Assembly (NCBI GenBank): GCA_017459075.1
Contig: JAFUDQ010000004.1
Span: 1 to 37,916 of the forward strand
DNA from: Bacteroidales bacterium
Lineage (GTDB): Bacteria; Bacteroidota; Bacteroidia; Bacteroidales; UBA932
Direction of reading: 5' to 3'
Length of the DNA stretch: 37,916 bases
The position numbers were made by a program, and so were the translations under genes. Shown here one piece after another: positions 6,426-14,655 of this stretch (the first letter of the stretch is position 1; every line of letters starts with the position of its first letter). The notes beneath the pieces were generated by a model that did not search any database, was not told the origin of the DNA, and saw only the letters and a list, made by a program, of their open reading frames with translations.

Positions 6426-7877
6426 TTATTTGCTGCTAATGATAGACTGGGCGACTTTAATCACCTCATTGCCAAGGGCTTCCGCTGCCTCCATCGTACT
6501 AGCCTCTGAGTAGATGCGGATGATGGGCTCTGTGTTGGAGCGGCGCAGGTGAACCCACTGCTTCTTGGCCTCGAAGATAATCTTCACACCGTCGATATCG
6601 TTGATTTCTTCCTTGGCGTAAATGTTCTTGAGCTCGCTTAAAATCTTGTCAATCAACGCCTTGTCAGAAAGCTCAATCTTATTCTTTGCGATGAAGTATG
6701 CGGGGAAGGTCTTTTTGAGGGCCGATGTTGACAGGCCTCTGTCGGCAAGACTGCTGAGGAAGAGGGCTACTCCGGTCATTGCATCGCGGCCGTAATGGCT
6801 TGCAGGGTAGATGACGCCTCCGTTACCCTCGCCGCCGATGAGGGCGCCGCACTCGTGCATAAGGGTTGTTACGTTGACTTCGCCTACTGCTGAGCTAAGG
6901 TATTTGCCGCCATAAGATTCTGCTACATCGCGCAGTGCGCGTGAAGAAGAAAGGTTGGAGCAGGCGATGGGCTTGTAAGGAGCGGTTGCTTCTTCAAGGG
7001 TGATTCCCTTGGCGTCGGCAATCTTGCGGGCGCGGCGGAAAAGGTAATCAGCAACGCTTACAAGGGTGTATTCCTCTACAAAAGGCTCTCCGTCCTCGCA
7101 GATGAAGGCAAGGCGGTCTACGTCAGGGTCTACCGAAACGCCGAGGTCTGCCTTGTTTGCAACGACTGCTTCGCGAAGGGCGATGAGGTTTGCGGGAAGG
7201 GGCTCGGGGTTGTGGGCAAACTGGCCTGTAGGCTCGCAATTAAGCTTAACTACCTCTACACCAAGTGCTTCCAGCATTGCCGGCATAATGATTCCGCCAA
7301 CTGAGTTGACAGCATCGACAACTACCTTGAATCCGGCTTTGCGAACGGCCTCTACGTTCACGGTTTCAAGGTCAAGGACGCTTTGGATATGCTCCTGGGT
7401 GAAATCGTGCTCGGTTATGTGACCAAGTTCGTCTACGTCTGCAAAGCTGAAGTCCTCGCTCTCTGCAAGGCGCAGGATGGCCTCTCCCTGCTCTGCGGTC
7501 AGGAATTCACCCTGGTCGTTGAGGAGTTTGAGGGCGTTCCACTGGCGGGGGTTGTGGGAGGCTGTGAGGATTATTCCGCCGTCTGCGTTTGAGAAGCGGA
7601 CTGCAAGTTCAGTTGTAGGGGTTGATGCCAGACCGGCTTTGATGACATCTATTCCGCATGCAACGAGGGTGCCGCATACAAGCTGTTCTACCATTTCTCC
7701 TGAAAGGCGGGCGTCACGGCCAACTACTACTTTATATTTGTCGGCCTTTGGAGCCTGGGTTTTCAGGCGGGCGGAATAAGCGTAAACGAATTTAACGATA
7801 TCTACTGGAGTAAGGGCTTCGCCCGGGTTTCCGCCGATGGTTCCTCGGATGCCGGAAATGGATTTGATGAGTGTCAT
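6426..7877 (-). CDS. glmM: phosphoglucosamine mutase
   Basis: A 483-residue alpha-D-phosphohexomutase. It should turn glucosamine-6-phosphate into glucosamine-1-phosphate for UDP-GlcNAc, the precursor of peptidoglycan and lipid A. The active-site loop TASHNP holds the phosphoserine (S107). DPDVDR binds the metal, GGEGNGG lies in the sugar-binding loop, and RRSNTEPIIRIYSEA forms the C-terminal phosphate-binding loop. Closely related phosphomannomutases look similar, so substrate is assigned by family resemblance. The start at MTLIKSISGIRGT is the usual one. A -7 box lies at 7904-7911. Confidence 0.87.
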   Translation of the reverse strand: MTLIKSISGIRGTIGGNPGEALTPVDIVKFVYAYSARLKTQAPKADKYKVVVGRDARLSGEMVEQLVCGTLVACGIDVIKAGLASTPTTELAVRFSNADGGIILTASHNPRQWNALKLLNDQGEFLTAEQGEAILRLAESEDFSFADVDELGHITEHDFTQEHIQSVLDLETVNVEAVRKAGFKVVVDAVNSVGGIIMPAMLEALGVEVVKLNCEPTGQFAHNPEPLPANLIALREAVVANKADLGVSVDPDVDRLAFICEDGEPFVEEYTLVSVADYLFRRARKIADAKGITLEEATAPYKPIACSNLSSSRALRDVAESYGGKYLSSAVGEVNVTTLMHECGALIGGEGNGGVIYPASHYGRDAMTGVALFLSSLADRGLSTSALKKTFPAYFIAKNKIELSDKALIDKILSELKNIYAKEEINDIDGVKIIFEAKKQWVHLRRSNTEPIIRIYSEASTMEAAEALGNEVIKVAQSIISSK

Positions 7878-7903
7878 ATATGTTTCGGTTTATATCTGGA
7901 TTA

Positions 7904-7911
7904 CAAAAATA
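7904..7911 (-). promoter_or_regulatory. -7 element of the glmM promoter
   Basis: TATTTTTG on the minus strand, 26 bases before the glmM ATG. No clear TTG at the -33 distance; the upstream DNA is AT-rich. Confidence 0.5.
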
Positions 7912-7952
7912 AGGTTTTTTCGTATAAACATCAGTATTTTTTAAGAAAAAAT

Positions 7953-7982
7953 TTGGAGAGACAAAAAAAATGCCTATCTTTG
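7953..7982 (+). promoter_or_regulatory. promoter of the tRNA-Glu/tRNA-Pro unit
   Basis: TTG at 7953-7955, 19 bases, TATCTTTG at 7975-7982. The first tRNA begins 16 bases later, at 7999. Confidence 0.8.
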
Positions 7983-7998
7983 CAATCCCAATTGAGAC

Positions 7999-8073
7999 GC
8001 TGGGTTCGTATAACGGTTAGTACTCGAGATTCTCAATCTCGCAATAGGAGTTCGATTCTCCTACCCAGTACCA
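7999..8073 (+). tRNA. tRNA-Glu (CTC)
   Basis: Acceptor strands GCTGGGT and ACCCAGT pair with a G-U at the end. The anticodon stem is CGAGA/TCTCG with loop TTCTCAA, anticodon CTC. The T arm is AGGAG-TTCGATT-CTCCT. Discriminator A is at 8070 and CCA is encoded at 8071-8073. Confidence 0.93.
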
Positions 8074-8111
8074 AAGTCCCGTCCGGCAAGTCCGGGCGGT
8101 TCCTATAAAAT

Positions 8112-8184
8112 CTGGATGTGGCGCAGTTGGTAGCGCACCTGGTTAGGGACCAGGAGGTCGAAGGTTCAAGTCCTTTCATCCAGA
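8112..8184 (+). tRNA. tRNA-Pro (AGG)
   Basis: Acceptor CTGGATG/CATCCAG and D stem GCGC/GCGC are clear. The anticodon stem is CCTGG/CCAGG around TTAGGGA, so the anticodon reads AGG with G37, as usual for proline tRNAs. CCA is not encoded. An A at position 34 is uncommon in bacteria outside tRNA-Arg(ACG). The gene shares the promoter at 7953-7982 and is followed by a terminator. Confidence 0.88.
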
Positions 8185-8188
8185 CTCC

Positions 8189-8219
8189 AAAAGGCAGCCA
8201 TCACATGGTTGCCTTTTTT
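8189..8219 (+). terminator. Rho-independent terminator of the tRNA-Glu/Pro unit
   Basis: AAAAGGCAGCCAT, a two-base loop, ATGGTTGCCTTTT, with one mismatch, ending in six T (8214-8219). It begins 4 bases after tRNA-Pro. Confidence 0.88.
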
Positions 8220-8241
8220 GGTTATGGCTCTGGCCCCAGGT

Positions 8242-8283
8242 GCACAAACGGGACAACCTCGAAAGAAGTTGTCCCGTTTGTGC
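8242..8283. repeat. perfect 16-base inverted repeat touching the tRNA-Leu 3' end
   Basis: Arms 8242-8257 and 8268-8283 with a 10-base loop. The right arm includes the last three bases of tRNA-Leu (minus strand). No T-run follows on either strand. It may be the 3' end-forming hairpin of tRNA-Leu or insulate the convergent tRNA units. Confidence 0.85.
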
Positions 8284-8361
8284 GGGTGAAGGGACTCGAA
8301 CCCATACGCCGGAGGCACCAGATCCTAAGTCTGGCTTGTCTACCAATTTCAACACACCCGC
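8281..8361 (-). tRNA. tRNA-Leu (TAG)
   Basis: Minus strand: acceptor GCGGGTG/CACCCGC with discriminator A at 8281. The anticodon stem is CCAGA/TCTGG with loop CTTAGGA, anticodon TAG. A long variable arm (TGCCTCCGGCG) marks a class II tRNA. The T loop is TTCGAGT. CCA is not encoded. Confidence 0.93.
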
Positions 8362-8446
8362 ATGACCTTCCGGAAGGCAGTAACATGTGCCCATCGCCGA
8401 AAGTGACCTTGGGAAGCTGTCACAATCTGTTGTCCGAAAGGGACTG

Positions 8447-8476
8447 CAAATATATTACAAATTTCTGATTCTGCAA
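8447..8476 (-). promoter_or_regulatory. promoter of tRNA-Leu
   Basis: Minus strand: TTG at 8476-8474, 19 bases, TATATTTG at 8454-8447. It lies directly behind the AsmA-like gene. The primary transcript would carry a 5' leader of about 80 bases with a small hairpin (CCTTCCGGAAGG, 8366-8377) next to the tRNA. Confidence 0.75.
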
Positions 8477-8486
8477 ACCCTTTGTT

Positions 8487-11400
8487 TTAATTCTGTTTCT
8501 GGCGGGTTTTAGGCATGGAAAGGTCAAGTGAATCCGGCGGAGGAACGGTTTCCCGAACCATGCTGGCAGACTGCTCCAGACGCAGGGAATCCATCTTCTG
8601 GGTCATTGCCTCGGCCGAAACGGTATCCGCCGCAGCCTCCCTTGCCGTAACATCGTTAAGTCGCCTGCGCACCTCACGGAATTCATCCCGGCTTTCTTCC
8701 ACAGCCAGCTCAACGCCCTTGTCAAATATACTCCTTATTGAAGTAAGAAGATTCGTCCTGGCCGTATCCAGCTGTTTTGTATAAACAGGAGTGTCAATTT
8801 TCTTGTACTTAGCCCCGCCGAAGCGCAGTTTCCACTTGTCAAAATTACCCTTCAGGTTAATGCCGAACTTCCATGGAATCGGAGACTTAAGCACAGAAAT
8901 ATGATATTGGAATTCGCCGTCGAAGTTCTGGGTCCCTCCAAGAGCCAGCCTGTAGCGGTCCACAGCAAGATTGAAGGGGAAAATCTCCAGCTCATTATCC
9001 TTGATGACGCCCTTGACAGACATTTCATCAATGGCACCCTTCTGCTTATTCTTGAAAAGCAGGAGACGGGTAACCTTGCGCACCGCCTTGTTCTGCTCAA
9101 TCTCAAGATTGCGACCATTAATCTGCATCAGGCCGTTGATAGACTCTTTTATGAAATTCATATTAGTATCAAGGGCCGATGTTGCCGCGAACTCACAGTC
9201 AAGCATTCCCTTGAACGACTTGAGGAGAGGGATTAGGGTATCCACCTGCGGAATCATCGTAATAACCTTCTCCCCGGTGATATCATTAAGGTTAAGGTCG
9301 AAGCCTACGCTGAGGTCCTTCTTGCTTCGCGTAGCGTAGAAGCCTTCCAGCGATATCCTTCCCATATTTGAAGTAGCCGTCGTTCCGGACACTTGCAGGC
9401 ATCGGTCTTTCATGAGAATCTTGGAGCGGAAGGAGTCTATCAGCAGGGTGGAATAATGGATTGTATCACCCTGAAGGCCGATGCTTAGGTTGATGTTTGC
9501 CGGGATTACAAGCAGCGGCACGCCGGCGGTAGTATCCAAATCCTCCGCAATGTAAACATTGCCCTCGGATGCTTCGGTCTCTACACTTACAGTCTCTCCG
9601 GAATGAGCCTCATTATACTTCTGCCCGGCATCAAGGGCGGCAAGTATCTCATTGGCATTCATGTATTTGGAGTAAACGTTGGCATCGAGTTTGACCGTTC
9701 CGCGGCCAAGTAGGGCTCGACGCAGGCCACTTAACTTGGCGTGGGCGGAGATATCTGACCTTCCAGTCCTGACGCCTATCGAATCAATCACTATTTCATT
9801 GTTGTTGAAGCGTCCCTGTAGGGCCGACAGCCTTGTTCGCAAAGGGAATGAAGGCGTAGACGCAAAGCCCTGCTCAACATTTACGTAACCGTCCAAGTCC
9901 CACTCCCTGAAATACTTAGCCAGGGATTCGTCAAGCCTGAAACTGATATCCTGGGTGCTGAAACTCTTTTCCTTCATGTAATCCGGCAGGTCATTCCTTC
10001 CGCGGCGCCTCTCACCCCTCTGGCGCATCATTTTGTGGAACAGGGAATCGCGCGGGGTTCCAGGCCAGATTCTCTGAAGCGAATCAAGCACCTTTTCCCT
10101 GCGGCTGCGGCGTCTTTCATTTGCAAACAAGCGGGAACCGTTTGTCGTGAGCTGAGCCCCGCGGAGCCCCACGAACTGCTTGCCGCTGCGAAGGAAAATA
10201 CCCTCATTGTCTGAAGAAACAGATATGCTTCCAAGATTGCCATCCTCCTGTGCTAATTTACTGATTTTAACGTAGTTACGGCTATTCTTGAGAGCTACGA
10301 ACAACGAATCTTCGCCAACCATTGAAAGCCTTTCCGCATGCACTGAAGCATCTATGTCACTGATGGCGATATCCAAGGCCTTGCCCCTTATTCTTGTTAC
10401 CGGGCCGATGGTAGCATAAACACTGTCCACCTGTCCTTCGACTATCAGCATAACATCATCCTTGCCTTTGCCAAGCGGCTTCTTTGTAAGCTGGACATCT
10501 GTCTTTCCAAGATAAGCCAGCATCGTACTGTCCTGAACCTGAAGGCCTTCGGATACAAGATATCCATCAAGATTAGCTCCTGCAAAGCGCCCGGGGCCGA
10601 ATTCCGACACCTTTGCCTGGCCTTTCAGTTTGGCGTCAACGCGGCCCTCAGCTGTCATTCCGTCCGGCAGGAAAACACTCAGTTTCTTTAGGTCTGCCGA
10701 TGCCGTTGCATCAAGGTTAAGCAGGGGGTCATCGCCCGTCAAATCTTTTACAATACCATTTCCGTTAACACTCGCCCCTGCAAAAGACAGAAGCAGCTTT
10801 TCAATGCTGGCGGTTGCGAAACCTTTTTTATCCGATTCGATTTTGATGTCTGTTGCAACGCGTCCGCTTTCCGGCACCTCGGAATAACTGATTTTTGAGT
10901 CCGGAATATGAAGTTCAGCGGTAAGCGGAGGCAGGCGGAAGGGCTCCAGCGACAGGATTCCGTCACAGGAGGCCGTCAGCGACAGGTTTGCATCAGAAGA
11001 AATTTTCTTAGACTCAGGCCCGAGCAGAGGGGCAAAGTCCTTAAGCAGTCGTCCAGCATTGCAGGTATCAATGAGAATCCTGGCGTTAATGTCAAGACTG
11101 TCTTCCATGAACTCCATTTCAGACTCACCAGCCATTGAGAAGGAGGCTATACTAAGGCGTAAATTCTTGATTTTCAAGCGGTCCGGCCTTGCTCCAGGGA
11201 ACTTGAAGCGGCCGTCCAGCTTAACCGGCAGCATCATCCTTCCGCTACCGCCCATGGCGACGAACGTGGCACCATCGGCCTTAAGATGATGGTAACCGAA
11301 ACTTCTTTCAATGTTCAGGTATTTGAATCCGGCGGCGATGGTGTCAGTGGCGGTTCTTCCGCTTACGAAGGTGCTGTCGATGTCTACATTCAGCTTTGCG

Positions 11401-12086
11401 CCGAAGGGTTTTACCAAGGCGAAGGTGCCGTCGATATCAATTTTCCTGCTGCCGATGGCGGCAAAAACGGTGTCAGCCGTATTCGTGTAAACCGCAAGGG
11501 TGCGGCCTCCAAGGCCGATGTGATGGAATACCAGGTCTGTTGGTTCGCTCTCTTCTTCAGGGACAGGCGTTGCCGTGGTATCCGTCATGAATTTGAATAC
11601 GTTCAGGTTGGTTTCCAGGCTGTCGAACTGCCTGACGAAAATGCGGCTTCCCGTAAGAGAAACGTCACTCAGTGAAATCGTTCCTTTTAATAAGGCTATG
11701 TAAGAAACTGATACGGAAGCATTTGTAAAAAACGCAAGGGTGTCCTTTTCTTCACCCCTTCCGGCCTGAGCCAAAGGGCTCCGGACGCCGGGCAGGCTGT
11801 CATAAGCGGCCCACCTGTCATGCGGATAGGTTATGCATAGGCTGTCGATTTCTACCCTGAGGTTTGGGAAGCTTTTTATTGCCGATGCCTTTATATGGCT
11901 GAATGTAACGTCTGCTCCGTCAATTACTTCCGGGAGATACTTGTCTGCCGCGCTGCGAAGGAATTTTTCCGTAAGCACCAGCTGAAGCACAACAAGGACT
12001 ATGACCCAGAGCACACCTATAATGATACCCAGGACCTTTGCAATCTTCAGTATCTTCCTTAAAACTTTTCTAATCGTATCATTCAT
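8487..12086 (-). CDS. large AsmA-like envelope protein
   Basis: A 1199-residue protein anchored by one N-terminal membrane helix (about residues 16-38, VLGIIIGVLWVIVLVVLQLV). It is followed by a long beta-rich periplasmic part typical of the AsmA/TamB superfamily. The early IKSFPNLRVEIDSLCITY and the repeated xxLxxFxGxxxLDxxFxxxS-type patterns near the C-terminus fit AsmA family proteins of Bacteroidota. Members are thought to bridge the inner and outer membrane for lipid movement or outer-membrane assembly. The last 120 residues are charged and probably coiled (RSIFDKGVELAVEESRDEF). It is a single-gene unit, divergent from the AI-2E family gene. The exact substrate is unknown. Confidence 0.82.
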   Translation of the reverse strand: MNDTIRKVLRKILKIAKVLGIIIGVLWVIVLVVLQLVLTEKFLRSAADKYLPEVIDGADVTFSHIKASAIKSFPNLRVEIDSLCITYPHDRWAAYDSLPGVRSPLAQAGRGEEKDTLAFFTNASVSVSYIALLKGTISLSDVSLTGSRIFVRQFDSLETNLNVFKFMTDTTATPVPEEESEPTDLVFHHIGLGGRTLAVYTNTADTVFAAIGSRKIDIDGTFALVKPFGAKLNVDIDSTFVSGRTATDTIAAGFKYLNIERSFGYHHLKADGATFVAMGGSGRMMLPVKLDGRFKFPGARPDRLKIKNLRLSIASFSMAGESEMEFMEDSLDINARILIDTCNAGRLLKDFAPLLGPESKKISSDANLSLTASCDGILSLEPFRLPPLTAELHIPDSKISYSEVPESGRVATDIKIESDKKGFATASIEKLLLSFAGASVNGNGIVKDLTGDDPLLNLDATASADLKKLSVFLPDGMTAEGRVDAKLKGQAKVSEFGPGRFAGANLDGYLVSEGLQVQDSTMLAYLGKTDVQLTKKPLGKGKDDVMLIVEGQVDSVYATIGPVTRIRGKALDIAISDIDASVHAERLSMVGEDSLFVALKNSRNYVKISKLAQEDGNLGSISVSSDNEGIFLRSGKQFVGLRGAQLTTNGSRLFANERRRSRREKVLDSLQRIWPGTPRDSLFHKMMRQRGERRRGRNDLPDYMKEKSFSTQDISFRLDESLAKYFREWDLDGYVNVEQGFASTPSFPLRTRLSALQGRFNNNEIVIDSIGVRTGRSDISAHAKLSGLRRALLGRGTVKLDANVYSKYMNANEILAALDAGQKYNEAHSGETVSVETEASEGNVYIAEDLDTTAGVPLLVIPANINLSIGLQGDTIHYSTLLIDSFRSKILMKDRCLQVSGTTATSNMGRISLEGFYATRSKKDLSVGFDLNLNDITGEKVITMIPQVDTLIPLLKSFKGMLDCEFAATSALDTNMNFIKESINGLMQINGRNLEIEQNKAVRKVTRLLLFKNKQKGAIDEMSVKGVIKDNELEIFPFNLAVDRYRLALGGTQNFDGEFQYHISVLKSPIPWKFGINLKGNFDKWKLRFGGAKYKKIDTPVYTKQLDTARTNLLTSIRSIFDKGVELAVEESRDEFREVRRRLNDVTAREAAADTVSAEAMTQKMDSLRLEQSASMVRETVPPPDSLDLSMPKTRQKQN

Positions 12087-12109
12087 ACCATCATCGGCAA
12101 AATCATTTA

Positions 12110-12128
12110 CAAATATAATTTATTTTTG
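12110..12128. promoter_or_regulatory. back-to-back -7 elements of divergent promoters
   Basis: TATATTTG on the minus strand (12117-12110) serves the AsmA-like gene. TATTTTTG on the plus strand (12121-12128) serves the AI-2E family gene. They are three bases apart, so RNA polymerase could hardly sit on both at once. Neither has a clean -33 TTG. Confidence 0.55.
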
Positions 12129-12157
12129 TAATTTCGCCATCGGAAATATATATACTA

Positions 12158-13306
12158 ATGCACTTCATTATGGAAAGAAGCGTGGATAAACTGGCAAGAT
12201 ACATAATGTACACGGCTGTTGCAGCTGTAATTATTGCCTTGTGCTGGTATTTCAGGAGTACCCTTGTGTACCTTATTGCGGCTGTGATTGTTTCGCTTAT
12301 GGGCGTTCCTCTCAAGAAGATGCTTGCCCGCATCAGGATTGGAGGAAAGAGTGCGCCTAATTCCCTGCTGGCTATTATTGCGCTTATTCTTGTGATAGTC
12401 ATATTCTTAGGTATAGTTATCTATATCATTCCTGTAATTTACGGAATCGTCCAGGATATTTACGCGAATTTGCAGACAGCGTCCCTTACGGCGGGAGATT
12501 TCTCCCAGAACATGGACAAGTTTAACGCTTGGCTGATAAGTACTTTCCCGTCTCTTGGAGAGGATTTCAAGTTCCAGGATACGGCGGCTGATTTCATTAA
12601 CAAGCAGCTGAACCTTAGCTCTCTATCGTCCGTTGTAGGCTCATTCGCTTCCATTCTTGGAGACATAATAGTGGGCCTTTTCTCCATCTTTTTCATCAGC
12701 TTCTTCTTTATCAAGGACGATGCCCTCTTCCGCAAGATTGTCGGTGCCCTGGTTCCTGACCGCATAGAAGAAAAGTCCAAAGACACCATCTGCAAAATAG
12801 AAAATCTGTTGTCCCGATATTTCACTGGCCTTGTGATAGAAATTGCGGGTGTGGCGATTCTGAATTTCTTGGGGCTGTGGATTATCGCCGGCCTTGATGT
12901 TTCTACGTCGATGGCTATTGCTTCCATCACCGGTATCCTGAATGTGATTCCTTATGTCGGCCCATGGATTGGAGCTGGAATAGGAACTGTCCTGGGAGTT
13001 GTCATGAAATACAGCACGGCCGCCATCGCCGGCTCCAGCCTTGCTTTTTCGCCGATGCTGCTGGTATTCCTGTGTATTTTCCTCTTCACCCAGCTGGTGG
13101 ACAACTTCCTGTTCCAGCCTGTCATTTATTCCAAGAGTGTGAAGTCAAGCCCGCTTGAGATTTTCATTGTTATGCTTCTTGCCGGCCACATGGGTGGTAT
13201 CCTGGGTATGGTTGTGGCTATCCCGGCCTACACAGTGGTGCGCGTCATAGCTATCACCTTCTTCAGCGACTATAAAACCATCCGCCGCCTCATTAAAGAA
13301 GACTGA
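12158..13306 (+). CDS. AI-2E family transporter (PerM/UPF0118)
   Basis: A 382-residue inner-membrane protein of the AI-2E transporter family. It has about eight hydrophobic helices: a pair near residues 17-50, another at 63-95, and a dense set after residue 170. The signature NVIPYVGPWIGAGIG in the C-terminal half is typical. The family name comes from E. coli TqsA, which exports autoinducer-2; other members are ion antiporters, so the substrate here is unknown. The alternative start at 12170 (MERSVDKL) is equally possible. A repeat element (13316-13398), not a standard terminator, follows. Confidence 0.85.
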   Translation: MHFIMERSVDKLARYIMYTAVAAVIIALCWYFRSTLVYLIAAVIVSLMGVPLKKMLARIRIGGKSAPNSLLAIIALILVIVIFLGIVIYIIPVIYGIVQDIYANLQTASLTAGDFSQNMDKFNAWLISTFPSLGEDFKFQDTAADFINKQLNLSSLSSVVGSFASILGDIIVGLFSIFFISFFFIKDDALFRKIVGALVPDRIEEKSKDTICKIENLLSRYFTGLVIEIAGVAILNFLGLWIIAGLDVSTSMAIASITGILNVIPYVGPWIGAGIGTVLGVVMKYSTAAIAGSSLAFSPMLLVFLCIFLFTQLVDNFLFQPVIYSKSVKSSPLEIFIVMLLAGHMGGILGMVVAIPAYTVVRVIAITFFSDYKTIRRLIKED

Positions 13307-13315
13307 CAGTTCTCG

Positions 13316-13398
13316 CCAGGTGCAAAACCGCCCTTCCTGCACCTGGAACCCCGGTTTTGGTGCCTTCGCGGTGCAAAACCGCCCTTTCTGCACCTGGA
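13316..13398. repeat. two-unit palindromic repeat element, copy A
   Basis: Two 29-base units, 13319-13347 and 13370-13398, differ at one base and are separated by 22 bases ending in CCTTCGC. Each unit contains CAGGTGCA...TGCACCTG and can fold into a hairpin. The same layout, with the same 22-base spacing, occurs at 36898-36977. Confidence 0.88.
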
Positions 13399-13420
13399 GA
13401 CCATTGTCCCTGACGCTGCG

Positions 13421-13499
13421 AAACATTTTTGTTAGGCTGGAAAGAAAGTTATTTTGTCTTTATAAAATTCTTTCCTAAATTTGCGTAACAAAAATGTTT
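13421..13499 (+). promoter_or_regulatory. promoter of the ATPase-sirtuin operon with flanking operator-like sites
   Basis: TTG at 13454-13456, 19 bases, TAAATTTG at 13476-13483: a full promoter match. Two 14-base sequences in inverted orientation flank it, AAACATTTTTGTTA (13421-13434) and its exact complement (13486-13499). Each is also a small palindrome of the form AACA-N4-TGTT. The second covers the expected transcription start. A repressor binding both sites, possibly by looping, is an inference. Confidence 0.7.
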
Positions 13500-13503
13500 T
13501 GTA

Positions 13504-14655
13504 ATGGAAAGTCCGTTCATTTACTATCGTCAGGTAACAGGAAAAAATTTCCTTGGGCATAAGGAAGACTGCACCATACTTGGAAACCTCCTGAAACAGG
13601 GAGAGCATGCGGCAGTGTACGCGCCGCCCAAGTCCGGGAAGTCTTCGCTAATCCAGCAGACACTTATGAAGCTGAGGATGTCTGGCGCCCAGTTTACGGT
13701 AGGGGAGTTCAACCTTATTAACATCCGCGAGACTGACAAATTCCTGCTCCGTTACGGCAATACGGTGTTGCGTTCTGTGGCTGTGTCCCCCGGCGAATAT
13801 TCAGACCTTGTGGCCAAATATCTGGAGGGTACGCATTTCGTCTTTGACGCCAGGGCATACGAAGAGTCGGATGCCATCATCTCTGCCAACTGGGAGCTTG
13901 ATGAGGCCGATGCCGCTGCCATTCTTGCCCTGCCTTTCAAGATTTGCATCGACAAAAAGATAAACCTTATTATTATAATGGATGAGTTCCAGAATCTTCT
14001 GATGTGCGAAGGCGGATACAAGATTTGCAGCGCCCTGAGCCAGTGCCTGGAACAATTCAAAAACAATTATGACAATGCGGGCCGATGCTGCCTTGTCTTC
14101 TGCGGCTCAATGCAGAACACCATGGATGCCATCTTCCGCCATACGAATCTTTTCTATCGTCATGTGTCGATAGTTCCAGTAAGCCAGCCGGATGAAAAAG
14201 AGATTATAGAATACATCCACAGGGGATTCATGCTCGGAGGCAAGGAAATAGACCGCTCCCTCCTTCATGGAGTCTGCCATCTTTTCCGATGCAACATGTG
14301 GTATATCAATCACTTCACCTCCATCTGCGACTCCCTGTCCCGTGGTTATATCGTGGAATCGGTACTGATGGATGCCCTGCGGATTATAATCTCCATCCAT
14401 GAGCCCCGTTTCTTTGCGCTCATGGAAGACCTCACCACATATCAGGTCAGCCTGCTGAAGGCTGTGATTCAGGGAAATACAAGGTTCAGTTCCGTAGACG
14501 TCATACGCAGTTACGGGCTGAACAGTTCCGCGAATGTCAAGCGCCTCAAGGAGGCCCTGATGAAGAAAGAAATACTATATTTTATAGACAAGGATACCCC
14601 TGTGATAGCAGACCCCTTGTTTGAATACTGGCTAAAGAATTACTATTATGTATAA
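13504..14655 (+). CDS. P-loop ATPase, archaeal-ATPase-like, with C-terminal winged helix
   Basis: A 383-residue AAA-type/STAND-like ATPase. Walker A is APPKSGKSS (residues 40-48). Walker B lies in LIIIMDEFQNL (about 157-167), followed by a sensor-like VFCGSMQNTM. The last 80 residues look like a winged helix and end in the PLFEYWLKNYY motif that closes many archaeal-type ATPases (PF01637 with DUF234-like tail). No membrane segment is seen. Such proteins are common in Bacteroidota, but most have no known job. The gene overlaps the sirtuin gene by eight bases, which implies joint expression. The role is unknown; regulatory or stress-linked functions are possible. Confidence 0.8.
   Translation: MESPFIYYRQVTGKNFLGHKEDCTILGNLLKQGEHAAVYAPPKSGKSSLIQQTLMKLRMSGAQFTVGEFNLINIRETDKFLLRYGNTVLRSVAVSPGEYSDLVAKYLEGTHFVFDARAYEESDAIISANWELDEADAAAILALPFKICIDKKINLIIIMDEFQNLLMCEGGYKICSALSQCLEQFKNNYDNAGRCCLVFCGSMQNTMDAIFRHTNLFYRHVSIVPVSQPDEKEIIEYIHRGFMLGGKEIDRSLLHGVCHLFRCNMWYINHFTSICDSLSRGYIVESVLMDALRIIISIHEPRFFALMEDLTTYQVSLLKAVIQGNTRFSSVDVIRSYGLNSSANVKRLKEALMKKEILYFIDKDTPVIADPLFEYWLKNYYYV

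Noticed and set aside
13316-13398. CRISPR-like spacing of 29-base repeats with a 22-base spacer
   Set aside because: Only two units, spacers are alike between loci, each unit is palindromic throughout, and no cas genes are present.
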